64,000 nt of DNA, from positions 1 through 64,000 of the forward strand of contig ML978210.1 of assembly GCA_010015745.1 (NCBI GenBank), in the 5' to 3' direction. This stretch comes from Setomelanomma holmii. Lineage: Eukaryota > Ascomycota > Dothideomycetes > Pleosporales > Phaeosphaeriaceae. The position numbers and the translations under genes were made by a program. Under the pieces are notes generated by a model. The model was not told the DNA's origin and made no database searches. It saw only the letters and a list, made by a program, of their open reading frames with translations. Position 1 is the first letter of the stretch, and every line of letters begins with the position of its first letter. Of the stretch, positions 42,401 to 54,572 are shown piece after piece.

Positions 42401-45106
42401 TTAGGCGTGCGAAGATGATGAATCCTTTGTTTTCCAGAACATCAGCTTGCTGAGTCGGTAGTTCTTCTTCTTATCCTTGGGTTGCTCCAAGTACTCGGAT
42501 TGAGGGCGTTGCTCAATGGACAATTTGCTCTTCTCGCCATGCGAAGAACTGTTGATTAGTCGCGACAAACTAGCAATGCTGGATCGCTTGCGGCGACGAA
42601 TCTCCAAATCGCTCGGATCCGAGCACAATGACGCTGAGCGATCACCGGGGCGCCGTGGGCTGGGTAGCGCGTAAGGGTTCTGCATAGCGCTGGTCATTGT
42701 AGATCTTGATGAAGTCAGAGATGGCACATCATCAACCGAGACACGAAGTTCAGGTCCAGGCTCGCCAAAGCGCGGCGAGGGCATGACCGGATAGTCTGTC
42801 ATGGAAGAGGCCGCAGTGCCGACACGAGGAGTATCAAAAGACACTTGGCTGGATCGATAGTCTGGCGATGGGAAGGAGGAGGTGACCGTGTCAGGGGTCA
42901 TCAGGCTTTGCTGAGAAAGAGGTAAAGCTATGTTCATGACGGGCGATTGCTCTTTCGAATTATTCGCCGTCATCTGCGGAGTAACCGTCGAATCGGAAGA
43001 ATGCGTCAGTGATGAAGTGCGAGGCTCCTCAAAGTCTTCAACAACCTCCACTGGATCGGGTCCTTGCGTTGGCTGAGCATCAAGCTGGACTGTAGTGTTT
43101 CCAGGGACAGCACATGGCGACAATGGCTCATCGAGGTTTGTTTGATGCTTCAGCCCCGACCGCTTGATGCCGAGGCCATCATTAAAGTCCCAGTTGATTG
43201 CAGCACCTTCGTGCTTGCCATCAGCCTCAACGACTTGAATCTTAGGCTCTTCTACATCTTCCGGCTCTTCAGCGATGGATACTGGCTGTGACTCCTTCCT
43301 GGGCAAGACGGTGTCATCTTCAGGCTCCTCTTCTTCGAAAACGTCGGCCATTGGCGAAGTAGATGCTACAGCCGATGACCTGAGCTCAAATGGGACGAGT
43401 TCTGGTGCGCTCTCAGTTCTCCGGTGATTTGCTGTCAAACTGCTCGCACTATGCATCGCTCGCCGATGTGCTGAAAACCCTCGCTGCTGCGTCCGCGGAC
43501 TTGATCCATTCGGTGTGTTGAACGGTCCGAGGGCTGCGTCTAGGTCAATGATCGGGCTCATGATGTCCGAGTCCACGCGCTTAAGCTGACGAGGCTGCCA
43601 CGAGGCATAGTCAGTATCAATCTTGGGCACTGGAGGGGCAGACTCCGTCGGCGAAACAATCGTCACTGTCGTGTCCTCGTCGAAATTGGGCTCAAAATCG
43701 ATTTCCTCCGACGCATCTGTGTCGTCCATGTCAGGGCTCGATACTGCAGGTGGGGTCGCTGGCCGTCCTTTTGACTTCTTGTTGTGCTTGCCTTTCCGAG
43801 GAATGATTGAATTTGCCCATGACTTTACTTTGCGGGGTTTTCGACTCGGCTTGCGGCCAGTTGATTTGCTCTTCTCGACCTCTTCCGCGGAATCCTCATC
43901 ATCAACTCCTGGTGAGACCAGAGGCGATTCTGCTGACCGTGACAGGGCAGGATCAGATCTGCTGGAAGGCAGTGTGTGCACTGAATTGTCGCTGCGCTTC
44001 GACTCTAGGCGGAAGAAGCCGCGTCGTTTGGCTGGAACCCGAGCAGTGCTGATGTCGGCTGTTGGCGAGGTTGGTGACACCGCAGACATGGGGCGTTTCC
44101 GCTCCGATGGCTCTCCACTAAGAGGGCTGCTTGTGAACATGTCCAGAACAGCGCCAGCGGTGCTTGGTCGTCCTTCATCCTCGACAGTGCTCAGTGCTGG
44201 GCGACCAACGCGTGACGGTTGTGGGCTCGAACTGCTTCCGCCGACGACAGACGAGAGACTGTTGGTTGCAGAGTGGCCGCGGAAAGTGGACAGACTTGTC
44301 TCTGTTTCCGAGGATATGGTCGAGAGTGGGCGGATGTACTCGACTCTATCGGAGAATCCAACGCGAGCTCGCGATGGTGGACGAGCAGTGGAGTCGTCTT
44401 CTGATCCATTGTCGCGCAGGGACGGTTGTGAAATGGACCTGTTGACAGAGTGACCAAATACGAAATCGTTGCCCTCAGATGGTGTAGCGGGGGCGCTGCC
44501 ACCACGAGCCGGAGCGGGTGGGTTCATCATCGAGGTGAGATCGTGGGAGGAGACGGCACCTGAACGACGGTGAGCATGACCACGTCGTCCGGCTGGTGGA
44601 CCAGGACGCAGTGGGGCAATTGACGGAGGCAGAACACCGTCGCCCTTGGTTGGGCTGCTGCTCATCAATGACGCTCCGCCAGGTCTAACATCGCCGCCAA
44701 TGAACTCGCTGCCACCGCGTCTGTGCCCATGAATTGGCTTTGCCGGTGTCGCGGGCATTGTCGAGGTCGAGGGAGAGTGTGGTGGTGATGTGCTCGTGCT
44801 TGGCTGTGTGGTACCTGCTGGGTTGAAGGAGAATGCTGGCAGAGCATTAACAGACTTCTGTCTCATGTGCGGCATCGACCCTCTGCGGCCACTTGGGTAC
44901 ACTTGGAGCGACATTGGCCGTGGATTTGACGGTGTAGTGTCTGGACTGGTCGTCTCAGGTCCTCGCATGGGAAACGAAAAGTCTGGGTTGGGGAGAAGCT
45001 CGATGGGGCCGGCATTGGAGGCTTGACGACGCTGGTAGAGCGGTGAGCCGATGCTGGCAGACTGCGACTGTGTCGCCTGGTGTCGTGGCAGAGCGATCTG
45101 AGCCAT
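42401..45106 (-). CDS. Large disordered Pro/Ser-rich protein, 901 aa
   Basis: A single 2.7-kb exon. Almost the whole protein is low complexity in Ser, Pro, Thr, Arg and acidic residues. Conserved-looking islands include GRRGSMPHMRQKSVNALPAF (about 73-92), LRPGPPAGRRGHAHRRSGAV (about 166-185) and a basic block (RKPSRKPRKVKSWANSIIPR, about 418-437). The C-terminal helix-like end reads KKKNYRLSKLMFWKTKD. Many RRxS and SP sites suggest heavy phosphorylation. Ascomycete homologues are usually labelled cell wall proline-rich protein, although no signal peptide or anchor is visible, so a cytosolic role in polarity or signalling is equally likely. Function is not assigned. Confidence 0.7.
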   Translation of the reverse strand: MAQIALPRHQATQSQSASIGSPLYQRRQASNAGPIELLPNPDFSFPMRGPETTSPDTTPSNPRPMSLQVYPSGRRGSMPHMRQKSVNALPAFSFNPAGTTQPSTSTSPPHSPSTSTMPATPAKPIHGHRRGGSEFIGGDVRPGGASLMSSSPTKGDGVLPPSIAPLRPGPPAGRRGHAHRRSGAVSSHDLTSMMNPPAPARGGSAPATPSEGNDFVFGHSVNRSISQPSLRDNGSEDDSTARPPSRARVGFSDRVEYIRPLSTISSETETSLSTFRGHSATNSLSSVVGGSSSSPQPSRVGRPALSTVEDEGRPSTAGAVLDMFTSSPLSGEPSERKRPMSAVSPTSPTADISTARVPAKRRGFFRLESKRSDNSVHTLPSSRSDPALSRSAESPLVSPGVDDEDSAEEVEKSKSTGRKPSRKPRKVKSWANSIIPRKGKHNKKSKGRPATPPAVSSPDMDDTDASEEIDFEPNFDEDTTVTIVSPTESAPPVPKIDTDYASWQPRQLKRVDSDIMSPIIDLDAALGPFNTPNGSSPRTQQRGFSAHRRAMHSASSLTANHRRTESAPELVPFELRSSAVASTSPMADVFEEEEPEDDTVLPRKESQPVSIAEEPEDVEEPKIQVVEADGKHEGAAINWDFNDGLGIKRSGLKHQTNLDEPLSPCAVPGNTTVQLDAQPTQGPDPVEVVEDFEEPRTSSLTHSSDSTVTPQMTANNSKEQSPVMNIALPLSQQSLMTPDTVTSSFPSPDYRSSQVSFDTPRVGTAASSMTDYPVMPSPRFGEPGPELRVSVDDVPSLTSSRSTMTSAMQNPYALPSPRRPGDRSASLCSDPSDLEIRRRKRSSIASLSRLINSSSHGEKSKLSIEQRPQSEYLEQPKDKKKNYRLSKLMFWKTKDSSSSHA

Positions 45107-48100
45107 TGCGAGAAATTAGCTGCCCTTGTGGTCGCAGCGATCTGCAACCGACGGGCTTGACGAAATTAAGGATGGCACGACCAACGGACGCGCAGCTGGT
45201 GCTTGGCTGGCGGAGGTGAGACTGGCGACGTGCGTTCCAGGGACCGTTCGCCGGATCTGTCAGGGCGCGGAATGGTTGGCTGGGCGGGTGTCGAGGTGCT
45301 ACGGATCTGAGCACGGCGGAAGTGAGACGAAACAAGCGCTCTCGAGGTACAGAGTGCTGACCGACGCGATTACTGCAGCGCGAAGACTGTCAGCACACAC
45401 AATGCGGGCGTGGTGGAGTGCTGTGAGAAGGCGAGGGCAGCGCGTACGGTATACGTGGGCTAGGATTGGGTTGCTAAGCTGGTATATGGTTGCTGGCCGT
45501 GAGGGTGCGGGTTGAGTGAAGCCAGTACACCCAAGATTAAGGAATGATGGAGAAATGAGCGGACAGATGCCACACGTCGACTCAGTGCTGTGAGTGCGAC
45601 GATGGGCTCCAGAGGGGCGGAGAGGTAGGAGGATCGGAGGGGAAGCGGGGAGGATAGCAGGTGGTGAGGATGTAGACAAGACACGCGGGAGTGCGAGCGA
45701 AAGGCAGCGCCGACCTTTTGCAGGCAGGCACGACTGGGAGACGCCATGCAACGCTAGCAGAGGACCCCTGCGCAATCCTGGCGGGCCATCCTTGCAAGCC
45801 ACATCGCTTCGCCCGCTGCTGCTCCTCAATCATTTCGTACGAGACCCACGGTGGACAGGGCTCTTTACATCTTGCGAGGGTGCGAAATTGAGCATCTGCG
45901 CAGGTACAGACGTGTTCACTGCAACTGTGCGTGTATGGAGCAGATGTCGCTGAAATTGACTGCTACGCTACTGTGCAACCGTGCGCCTGTTCCTGAGCAT
46001 CACTCGGCCGCTATCACGAGGCTGCCCGCAAATTTGCCAGGCCTGTCGTCTGGTCCTTCACGAGAGGGCCACCACGCCAACTTCCAAGGCACCTGCCATG
46101 ATGTCGATAGCCTCCAGCTGCTCCTCGGCGCCATCAACGTAGACTCGGCGGCGTCGATGGTGGCTTCATATCGCGCTGCAACTACAGCTGCAAAGTAGTT
46201 TGGAACCGTCCAGGCTTATCCTCCGTCCGCTGCATGCGGCTCTCTCTCGCTGTCTGCCCGTTGCTGCCGTGCGAAGATGATCTGGACGGCAGGCTGGCTC
46301 GCGGGAGGATCCCTCCTTGCGCCCCAAAGCGGCCTCCTACTCGCTGACGCCTCCTGCACGCGATATGCATCCTTTCTGCTATCTCTCAGATCGTCTTGGC
46401 TTGCTGCTGCAACCCGGCTACCCCTCCTAATGCTCGCTGCATGCTCCTTGCACATGACGGCGGTTAAGTTGCAATGTACGGCTCCTTATCATGAACATCC
46501 ATTCCTTCACCGTACGTCCTGCAGCGTCATTCCCTTATTGCCTGTCTTTGCACGAGTCCTCGGCCTCGAGACATGAAGATGTGCACCAAAACGTTTCACC
46601 GTACCGTACGCGACCGGGCCTCCATCCAGTCCCAGGCCCGCCAAGAGCCAATTTGATATCCGCTATAGGCGACGAATCTGCTGCCCGTTTGGATGTGCAC
46701 TAACTATGCAGGGGAAGGGCCGCCCATCAACCACCGAGCCTTTCCCCATTCAACATCACGGTGCGCTCGTCCTCGCCGCCCATAAATAGGTTATGATAGA
46801 CGAAATGCGGAGAAGCGGGCCAGAAGAAGCAACGATCTTTGATGCCTCATAGTATCGAGTTGCGTAAGGCAAGTGTGGCGCTGCGAGTATCGCGAGCATC
46901 GCAATTGACATGTGTGGGTCCTCAAGCAACTGAAAATGGGTGCGCTGCATACGCACGTCGTCAAGTAACGGTGCAGGCACAATACGGCTGCAGTGCAGTA
47001 TACAGTGAAAGATACCATTATTGCATTACGGATGAGACCATGATCCAGTCGTTGTGCGTGCATGAGGATCACACCCTCTGCGTCTCACCCTACCAGAACG
47101 GGGGTGCATCTGATTCTTGTACAACCTTCCCTCAAAACTTTCTTCTTTTCGTCTCAACAAGCGGAATGCACCTCACGATTGCTCAGATCTCGAATTGCCG
47201 CAATGCCTTAAATTTTCCTTGAATCAGATCTCCACGTCTCTGGCGCGAGGTACAGCGCCAACGTTCGTGAGCACGTCGTGTGCCCTCAGGATATGTTCGG
47301 CCTCACCACAACCACAGCAGGCCACGAAAACGCGAAAACCTCGCGACGTCATAAGCCTGGTCTTCCTTGTCTCCCGCTGTGCTGCTGTCTCATGATCTTC
47401 ACGGACCATTCCGCGCCGCGACCCGAAATAGCGAATTCATCTTTTTCATCTCCGCTTTCGACGATTTTCTTTTACAAGTGTGCAGGGACAATGCCGGACT
47501 CCGAGGTTTCTTGGAAAAAAAGATCAAAGCCCTGTAATTACGAAGTTGCACCGAGCACGAAAACAACAACGTCACACAAACCAGCGCGAGTTCGGCCTAG
47601 GGACCCGGTCTGGCGGAGTGTAGCGCATGCAACGGCTTCACTTGTGACCTTGAGCACCGCGCTGGGCCTGCCTTGATTCACGCCAGCTAACTTAGGCGCT
47701 CTCTTTTCTCTCAACCGGCGGCGGTTTAGCGGTGAGCATCAACGAAGTATCTTTGGATTCAACTCGTGTTCAGTCGAAGGCCCGAAGATTTGGTGTCATG
47801 TCAGCTGGAACGCGTGGACATACGACGCAGCGTCTCGTTGCAATTGTTCGGAGTGGGTCCTGAGCAGATTGAAACAAACAATGGCAACGCCACTTGTTGT
47901 CTCCATTCTTTGTCCCCACAATGCCGCCAGCTCCTCCGCTAGGCACTATTGGCCTCCAAGTGCCAGCAAGCTGCACCAAACCTCCACTGGCGTCCGTCAA
48001 CGCTCCTTGTCGGTGTCAAAAGCAAGTCGTCATTCGCACGGCCCCCTGAGCGTCGTCGCTCCCGTCCGTCTCCAGCATTTCCAGGGGCAACCACATCCAA

Positions 48101-48379
48101 CGGCTGTGGCTCATCAGCCTTGTTGTGTTTGCAATTTCGTGTCTTCTTTCAAGGTGTGAGGAGATTGCCAATTTCTGGGCTAATGGTCCGCTCGTGCCTG
48201 TTTGGGGAATTGCCAATCAGCCACGTTGCTTGGTCGAGCCAATGGCGAGGGTGCAGCCACACCTGTGCTTTCTTCTTTGAGCCACCCTCATGGCTCCTTC
48301 TCGATCTCGCACAGATCGAACAACGTTCACTTTGCTTTTCCTTCTTCGTCATAATAGCCTTACGAGGTCTCGAACAGCA

Positions 48380-48541
48380 ATGGCGCACTTGCGCATGGCA
48401 GCGGCAGCATTTCTGAGCGCATTCCTGTTCTGCGCACAGCTTCCTTCCGTTCATTCAGGATTTCGCATACAAGTATCCAAGTCCCACCTTCGCGATACCC
48501 AGCCGCAGAGCCTCAATCCGAGTGACCCATTCGGCTGGTGA
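48380..48541 (+). CDS. Candidate secreted microprotein, 53 aa
   Basis: A short frame has an N-terminus like a signal peptide: MAHLRM, then an Ala/Phe/Leu-rich core, and a plausible cleavage after SVHS. It leaves a mature peptide of about 29 residues without cysteines. It lies in an otherwise gene-poor stretch and overlaps other short frames. A chance frame is as likely as a gene. Confidence 0.22.
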   Translation: MAHLRMAAAAFLSAFLFCAQLPSVHSGFRIQVSKSHLRDTQPQSLNPSDPFGW

Positions 48542-51182
48542 GCACTTATCTCAACACTCTGAAGGAATGGTTTGCTTGCAGCCACTCACAATACCACTAG
48601 GTTCTTTCAAGGGCTGTATGGTTCCTCGCTTCCGCTTGCTTCCGCACGCTGAACAACGATGATCACCATGCTTTAGCCTCGAGCCATTGAGCGTCTTTGC
48701 ATTCACACCCACACTACGAGTCTGAAACACCGCGGTCATGGCTCCGGCAGTCCGTCCTGCAGGAACCAGCACAGCTGAGCAGGTTTGTTGCGCGGGCTCC
48801 AGTCCACGAACGGCTTCTAGCATGCCATCATGTTGGTTCCTGGAAATGCTGGACTGAACGCGCATTGGACCAGTTCGTCGGCGACCAGACCTACACGATG
48901 AACGATCTACGGCTTGCAACCTCCCTTGGCTAGACAACGTGAGCTGAATGCATCCAGCCTAAGATCGTCAACCTTTCTTTGGTGCTCTACAAAATGCCTC
49001 ATTGAGGTCGTCGTGACATGCGCGTCAGCAAAGCATGGTTCGCTTGTGTACGTCAAAAGCGTACGACAGCTGAGCTCTGCCGCGACACTCATGGCTGGCT
49101 AGCCAACCATTGATGATGCGCCACTTCGCGATTGCATCGCTAGCCCTCCACTTCTGTACGGGGTGTCCGTTCATTCCTGCCTTATCGAGCTTTGCGGTCT
49201 CGATTGGCTCGCCCTAATCAGTTCGGCTGACGGGAGCTCGGCAGCCTCTCAGCACTAGAAGAAAGCTCTGTTGTTCACACCACCATTTCTTTGAAGGACT
49301 CGGCGCCATGATACGGACACGAATGTACGGATAATGGCGATGCAAGTGAGTGGTATGACCTCAGCTCGGGACTGACAGCAAGGGGACGCTGACGGGTCGA
49401 CTTACCGGCGTTACTACCACCACCACGTTTCGTGATACTCACGTCAGAAGTCTAATCGCACGTGCAGTCTGCATTTGGGCCACTTCAAAGTCAACAGCGT
49501 GTAAGAGACTCAGACATGCAGATGTACACGCAAGAGTGACGAGCGAGGAATGCGAACAGCTTCTCGCGGCGACTGAACAGCTGTGGTCGCCGGCTGCTCT
49601 CGCCGGCAGCAGCCCTATCGCAACATGTCGATTCTGCATGTTGCCTTAGCGCATGCGCGACACTGATCGTCAGGGCTCGTGGAGGGCAATCGACTTCTCG
49701 ACTGGGCTCTGCTGTGCCTTGCATCCGCTTAGCGCAGCGGGGGTGACCAATGAGATGAAAGTATACCATAACCTCACTATGAGCAGCATGCAGCAAGCAG
49801 TAACCATCTCAATCGCTCCAGACTGTGAGGCAATTCGAAGCGGGCGATGCGCTGTTGATGGAGCTTGACTCAGGACTGCAGACGAAGACGGCAAAGCGTA
49901 TTCTGCGTGTAAGCACAATTGCAGCGATGTCGAAGAGGATCCTCATCGTGGAGCTCCCAAGCGCTCTGCCCCTCCTCCACCACAAGCACCATTGTCTCCT
50001 TACATTCAGGCCTCGGCAGCATCTCGGCACTACTCTCCGCAGTCTCGTTGGCATCTGGCACATCGCATCACGAGCACTTCCACGCTTCCCGGCAGCCGAA
50101 GCGCTGGGTATCCAAAGTTTTGCGTCTAACAGCTAGCGCGGGCTGCGAACAAGGCCTCTGATCGGTCAAGAGCTCCACGCCCGTTAGCTCTGCCACTGTG
50201 CTGCAGACTTGCTCTTGCAGACGGCCTCTCGCTGGTGTCACCGTGATTGGTAAACTTCTTTGTCCACGAGACCTGAGATGGGGGCTCGGCTTGCAGAAGC
50301 CACCAACACGCGCAATCAGTGATCACTGTGCAGGACTCCACGTAGATATGCGAGCGACACGAATGCGGGAGGCCTTGCAGGGTAATGATTACTGGTGAGG
50401 ATTTGAAGCACTGGTGCGTATGCTGCGCTTAGTTGCGATGGAAGAGGAGAAGAACTCTGGTCTTTGTCGTGGTCGTGACTTGTCATTTGGATGCGCTCAA
50501 GACTACTAATCGTGGATGCAGATGCCGCAATCACTCAGTGCTCTCGCAAGCATCATGCCCAACTACCACTTCGAGTATGGTGGCTGAGAGTACATACAAA
50601 GCATACACAGGACTTGTTCATGAACCATGTCAGACCAAACTGAATACGATCCCTCCATGGCAAGTGGTTGTTCGGGAAGTATTAGGAGACACTCAGTGCA
50701 TCGAACAATCTCGTCAACACCATCTGTTAAGGGCCAGACGTGCTTCGACATACATAGTCTTGACGCCCTTCAAGTACAAGCAACTGAGCAGATACCAAGG
50801 CGCTGTAAGTAAGCGAACAATAGCAACCGACATGGTCGTCAGTATTTGAGATTTCTCGAAGACGCAAGACATGTGCTTTTTCAGATGCTTTTTTCGTCTA
50901 GAGGGCGATGCACAGCGATGTGGTATCGATACTGCAAGGTGGGCCTTGCTTTATATGCTCCGTGACTGACGAAGGATATTTCCTTTCGTCACATGAACTG
51001 GTGCGAGTAGCATTTACCGCACCTCTTCATCTCCGATGGGACACCAGTCTCTCATCCAAAAAAAAAAAGGCTTTGAGTGCCGCTTGAAGGTACACGCACA
51101 GCTTTAGTGAAATGATCGCATGAGATATACATGAGCCTGGAGCCATTCACTCCTGTGTCAGAGTGTCAGTAGTCTTGTTACC

Positions 51183-51214
51183 GTGCGCGAGAGCCTTCAG
51201 CTGTGTCCCACCGG
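51183..51214 (+). repeat. Dispersed 32-bp repeat, copy 2
   Basis: The core GAGAGCCTTCAGCTGTGTCC corresponds to 33253-33284. The surrounding sequence is only weakly similar. Confidence 0.5.
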
Positions 51215-51797
51215 AAACGACAAGACGCGGTACGAAGTATCGCGCCGCACGGCCGCGACACTTTGCATAACATCATTTTGAAGTCGGTTCTAGACATGCT
51301 TGTGATGTTCCAAGGTCTTTCAACAACTATTGAGCTTGTCTCGCTCTAATTCGAGGTATCAGATGGAGGATGCAGTGATGAGGAAGATCAATTCGCGATT
51401 AAGTGCGGCATCGTACAAGCTAAAGACACGCTTCGAACATGATAGTGAGTGATTTGAAATTTTGGTGGTAGATCCTGGTGCTTGATCTTCACATGATTGT
51501 GCATCGATCCGATTTGGAGCGAGAGACAGACGCATGGACGAATGCATGGTCGGTTTCGACTTTGTTTTGACCAGAAGAAACTCTTAGTTTTCTCATGGGG
51601 AAACAGATATCTGACTCCCGAGTACGCGACACATGAGGTTGTAAAAGTGAAGTTTCTGGACCTGTAAATTCAAGGACAGCGTTTTGAATGCTGCGATGCT
51701 TGGTATATAGAGAAAGGAAAAGACTCTCGACGGATTTTATACTCCAAAGCTGAGTGTCATCGCAAGCTCGTTGCAAACTTTGCGGACAAAGAGAGTG

Positions 51798-52010
51798 TTA
51801 CAGTCACTAGCGATTGTGGCTTCACCCTTGCAGGCAGCAACATCAACTCGGGCCAATGTGCCAGCAGGGGTCGAGCCCGCTTTTTGTTGCCAGCTAACCA
51901 GCCGAACTGTCTGTTTGGCATTCGCAGTCAGCGCTAAGTCGCTTACGGAGGGTGGGGCTGAGCAGCGTATCTCTGCGATGGGGTGAAGCCGCAATCGCTA
52001 GCGACTGTAA
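51798..52010. repeat. 213-bp element with 30-bp inverted ends
   Basis: The arms 51798-51827 and 51981-52010 are reverse complements with two mismatches, both transitions (core TAGCGATTGTGGCTTCACCC on the left). The enclosed 153 bp have no coding potential. The size and ends suit a MITE, though the borders are uncertain and no target duplication is clear. Confidence 0.6.
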
Positions 52011-52603
52011 TGTGTTGGCATGGCTCTTTGCAAGACCACTCGAACTTATAAGAGCCGTGCGATGCCCTTCTCGCACTGCATTCCGTTGTTTTCCGGTGTT
52101 TTCAATGGCCCAATTTGCTTCTAAAGAATAACGGAAGAAACGAAGCGTTCTCCAAAGAACCATTTTCTCCCACACTACCCAACATCTCCACCCCTTCCTC
52201 ATAGTTCAAACCAGACTTCTATAGCATTTCGCCTTTCTCTGGCGGGACGCAGCTGAAGACCCTCGCGTAAAGAAATCGGCTTATCAACAAACCTACAAGG
52301 TATTGAAGGACTCTTAGGCTCTATATCTTGAACGTAATGATGTTTCTAAAGTTGCGCGTATACCTTCTCACTGTCCTAAACAAGATAAGTTGGAAGAGAG
52401 CTTATCGTGTTATATCGGAGCTGATCATGTGCGGTACATCCGCCATGACCGCTCCAACTCGTATCATACTTCAATTCCCTCCCCAGCACACTTGGTATGA
52501 GTCTCTTCGCAAGAAGATCTTGCGAGGATCCGGGATGAGCGCAGCTTACGGATCATCATATCATTCTCAAGAGAGACTATCCATGTCGACCGGGAAGGCT
52601 TGC

Positions 52604-52876
52604 TCAACAGTGCAGCGAGGAAGCAGAACGTCTTCGAGTGTGCTGACCATGCAGGAATAACAATGACAATAGCCGAGTAAAGAGTGGTTCAGCAAGCTGC
52701 AACAATCGCTTCGAAGTAAGGCAGATGCTACTAAGATTCGCAGTCTGTCGTATGTATTCTCCCGTTTGAGTCCCATCGTCATCCAGCCTGAAGATGTCGT
52801 TCCAGGCTTTGGGCGGCCGCAGATATTGAAAGAATTCTAGGAGAAACTGATCAGGAAGTTGCTCGAGTGCGAACAT
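52604..52876 (-). pseudogene. F-box protein fragment, 90 aa
   Basis: The frame from ATG 52876 begins LEQLPDQFLLEFFQYLRPP, continues through an Asp-rich loop and ends the motif with LSSICLTSKRLLQLAEPLFTRLL, a typical F-box with the following conserved Leu-Ala-Glu-Pro-Leu. It stops about 20 residues later and no downstream exon continues the usual fungal F-box protein. It may be a truncated gene or an exon of an unresolved one. It lies between the gene-poor region and the p25 gene. Confidence 0.5.
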
Positions 52877-53238
52877 GACGAGGAATGTGACGAGACTCCT
52901 TGGTCATAGGAACAGGGTACACGTTTTTTGTAATGTAGAGAATGGGCTGAGGCTCACGTCGTTGAGGTCCCATGAAAGCGAAAAGCGCTGCAGCCTTCAT
53001 GGCGGGGTCGATGCGCAGGCGAACGAAAGATGCGAGGAGCCGCGCATGGCATGACATCGCTTCCAGGTATAGTTATGTGCGCACCATCTGAGCAACTCAG
53101 GGGCCAGAATGGCACGTACAGGCTTCGCGCAGTCTCGTATTCTGGGGTCCAATTGATGTGTTGTGGTCGTTGCGATAGATCCATTTCCGGTATGACTCGT
53201 TCATCCCGCTCGTACTTCTTTCCACGAGATGATCACGT

Positions 53239-54028
53239 TCATTTGATGCTCCTCACCAACTCCCTCAGATCTCCACCCTCAACCCATTTCTCCTCATCGC
53301 CACCGCCGACTCCGAGTCCGCCTCCTGAACCACCACCACTTACTCCCCAGCCTTCGCCCACCTCACCAATCACTCTTGCAGGGCGTCCACCTACAACAGA
53401 ACCAGATGCGACAACCATATTGGCTGGGATCACAGTGTTGGGTAGTATCTTGACGTTTTCTTTGATGATGGCAAAAGGGTTGATGATGACTTTCTCGCCG
53501 ATGTGGACATGAGATGATATCGAAATGGCTTGTATTGTGCATCCGAGTCCTACATAAGTGAGCATTTGTGCTCTATAACGACTTGAAACTTCTTTGTGCC
53601 TTGAACTTCGGCCATTCTCACTTACCGACGAAGACGTTGTCTCCTATCTTTATGGGGTAGTAGTGCACCTGGCCTCTGCTGATACGACAGGGTGGCTTGA
53701 TCACGCTTCCCGTTGAGATTACAGTACACCGACCGATACTGATACTAGTCGGTGTGCTTTCTTTGCCCGACTGTGATGGTGCAGCACGCGTAGGATGTAA
53801 GTCGCCCCGTAATTGCACATCCGCCATGATAACTGTGCGACCACCGAGAGTAATATTTGCTGTGCCCGTAATAGCAGACCGCCGAGAGACCTTGTTACCA
53901 GAATCCTGCCATCTCAAATCAGTCCCCGCTATACGTTCGGATCTAAAATGGAGACGGCTTTGTCACATGCGTACCGTCTCGATATATTCGCCCTTCGGCG
54001 CAGCTTTTCTGGCTGCAGGTCTCGACAT
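53239..54028 (-). CDS. Dynactin subunit p25 (DCTN5), 214 aa, three exons
   Basis: Exons are 53975-54028, 53626-53905 and 53239-53549; the introns are 69 and 76 bp and the joins are in frame. The protein begins MSRPAARKAAPKGEYIET, then has a left-handed beta-helix of hexapeptide repeats: GNKVSRRSAITG, ITLGGRTVIMADVQLRGDL, IGRCTVISTGSVIKPP, YYPIKIGDNVFVG, SSHVHIGEKVIINPFAIIKENV and ILPNTVIPANMVVASGSVVGGRPARVIGE. p25 sits in the pointed-end complex of dynactin and links dynein to endosome and nuclear cargo. It corresponds to Neurospora RO-12-type proteins. The Gly-rich tail after residue 175 is longer than in animals. Confidence 0.9.
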
Positions 54029-54572
54029 TGTGCTTGAGCTCCTCTACGAGTTGTCTGTGAAATCAATATGAAGTCGTGATCGTGTCGAGATGGAGGCTCG
54101 GTCGACTGCGTAGTGTATGATTGTGGGTCGTGCAGTTGCAGTTGTGGAAGGCGAAGGCGAAGATGGCCCAAGCGCAGCCAATCAAACGTGTGTGCACGTG
54201 CTTGCCAACTCCATGACTCGCACCTCCTCGCATCTACTAATCCCTTTCTTGCTGACTTGAGGACGCGTACTGAGGAATAACATCATGCTCGCATCCAATG
54301 ACATTGGATCCCCAGTGATCATAACAGTGATCGCTCCCAATCTGCCCTCATCCCGAAATTCCATCCGCAAATCCGTCCAGCATCCTTTCTTCCCTTTGGT
54401 CATCCCATCACGTTCCAAATGAACACAGCATCGCGTCACTAAGCAGCCACAACGACCAGCTGAAGCGTGCAGACTGGTATAGACTCAGCATATGGCCATA
54501 CACCATCGAAGCATGCATAGCGCTATAAGTGTTGGAACTGAATGCGCCCTCATTGCAACGTGCAATGAACCT
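54029..54572. other. Spacer upstream of p25
   Basis: This holds the p25 promoter. A minus-strand frame around 54480-54680 encodes a strongly hydrophobic segment (LSVFVALMVLLFFGV) that may be an exon of the membrane-protein candidate to its right. Confidence 0.35.

Larger units (their letters stand above)
45107..52603. other. 7.5-kb region without a supportable gene
   Basis: Both strands carry only overlapping short frames, the longest 176 codons, with Ser/Arg/Pro-rich random-like composition. The first kilobase should hold the promoter of the 901-residue gene. Scattered within are a candidate secreted microprotein (48380), a dispersed repeat copy (51183), an A-run at 51059 and a 213-bp inverted-repeat element (51798-52010). 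Long non-coding RNA or unrecognised intron-rich genes cannot be excluded. Confidence 0.4.

Noticed and set aside
43623..44453. 276-codon plus-strand open frame
   Set aside because: Antisense shadow of the 901-residue Ser/Pro-rich gene, whose codon bias keeps the opposite strand open.
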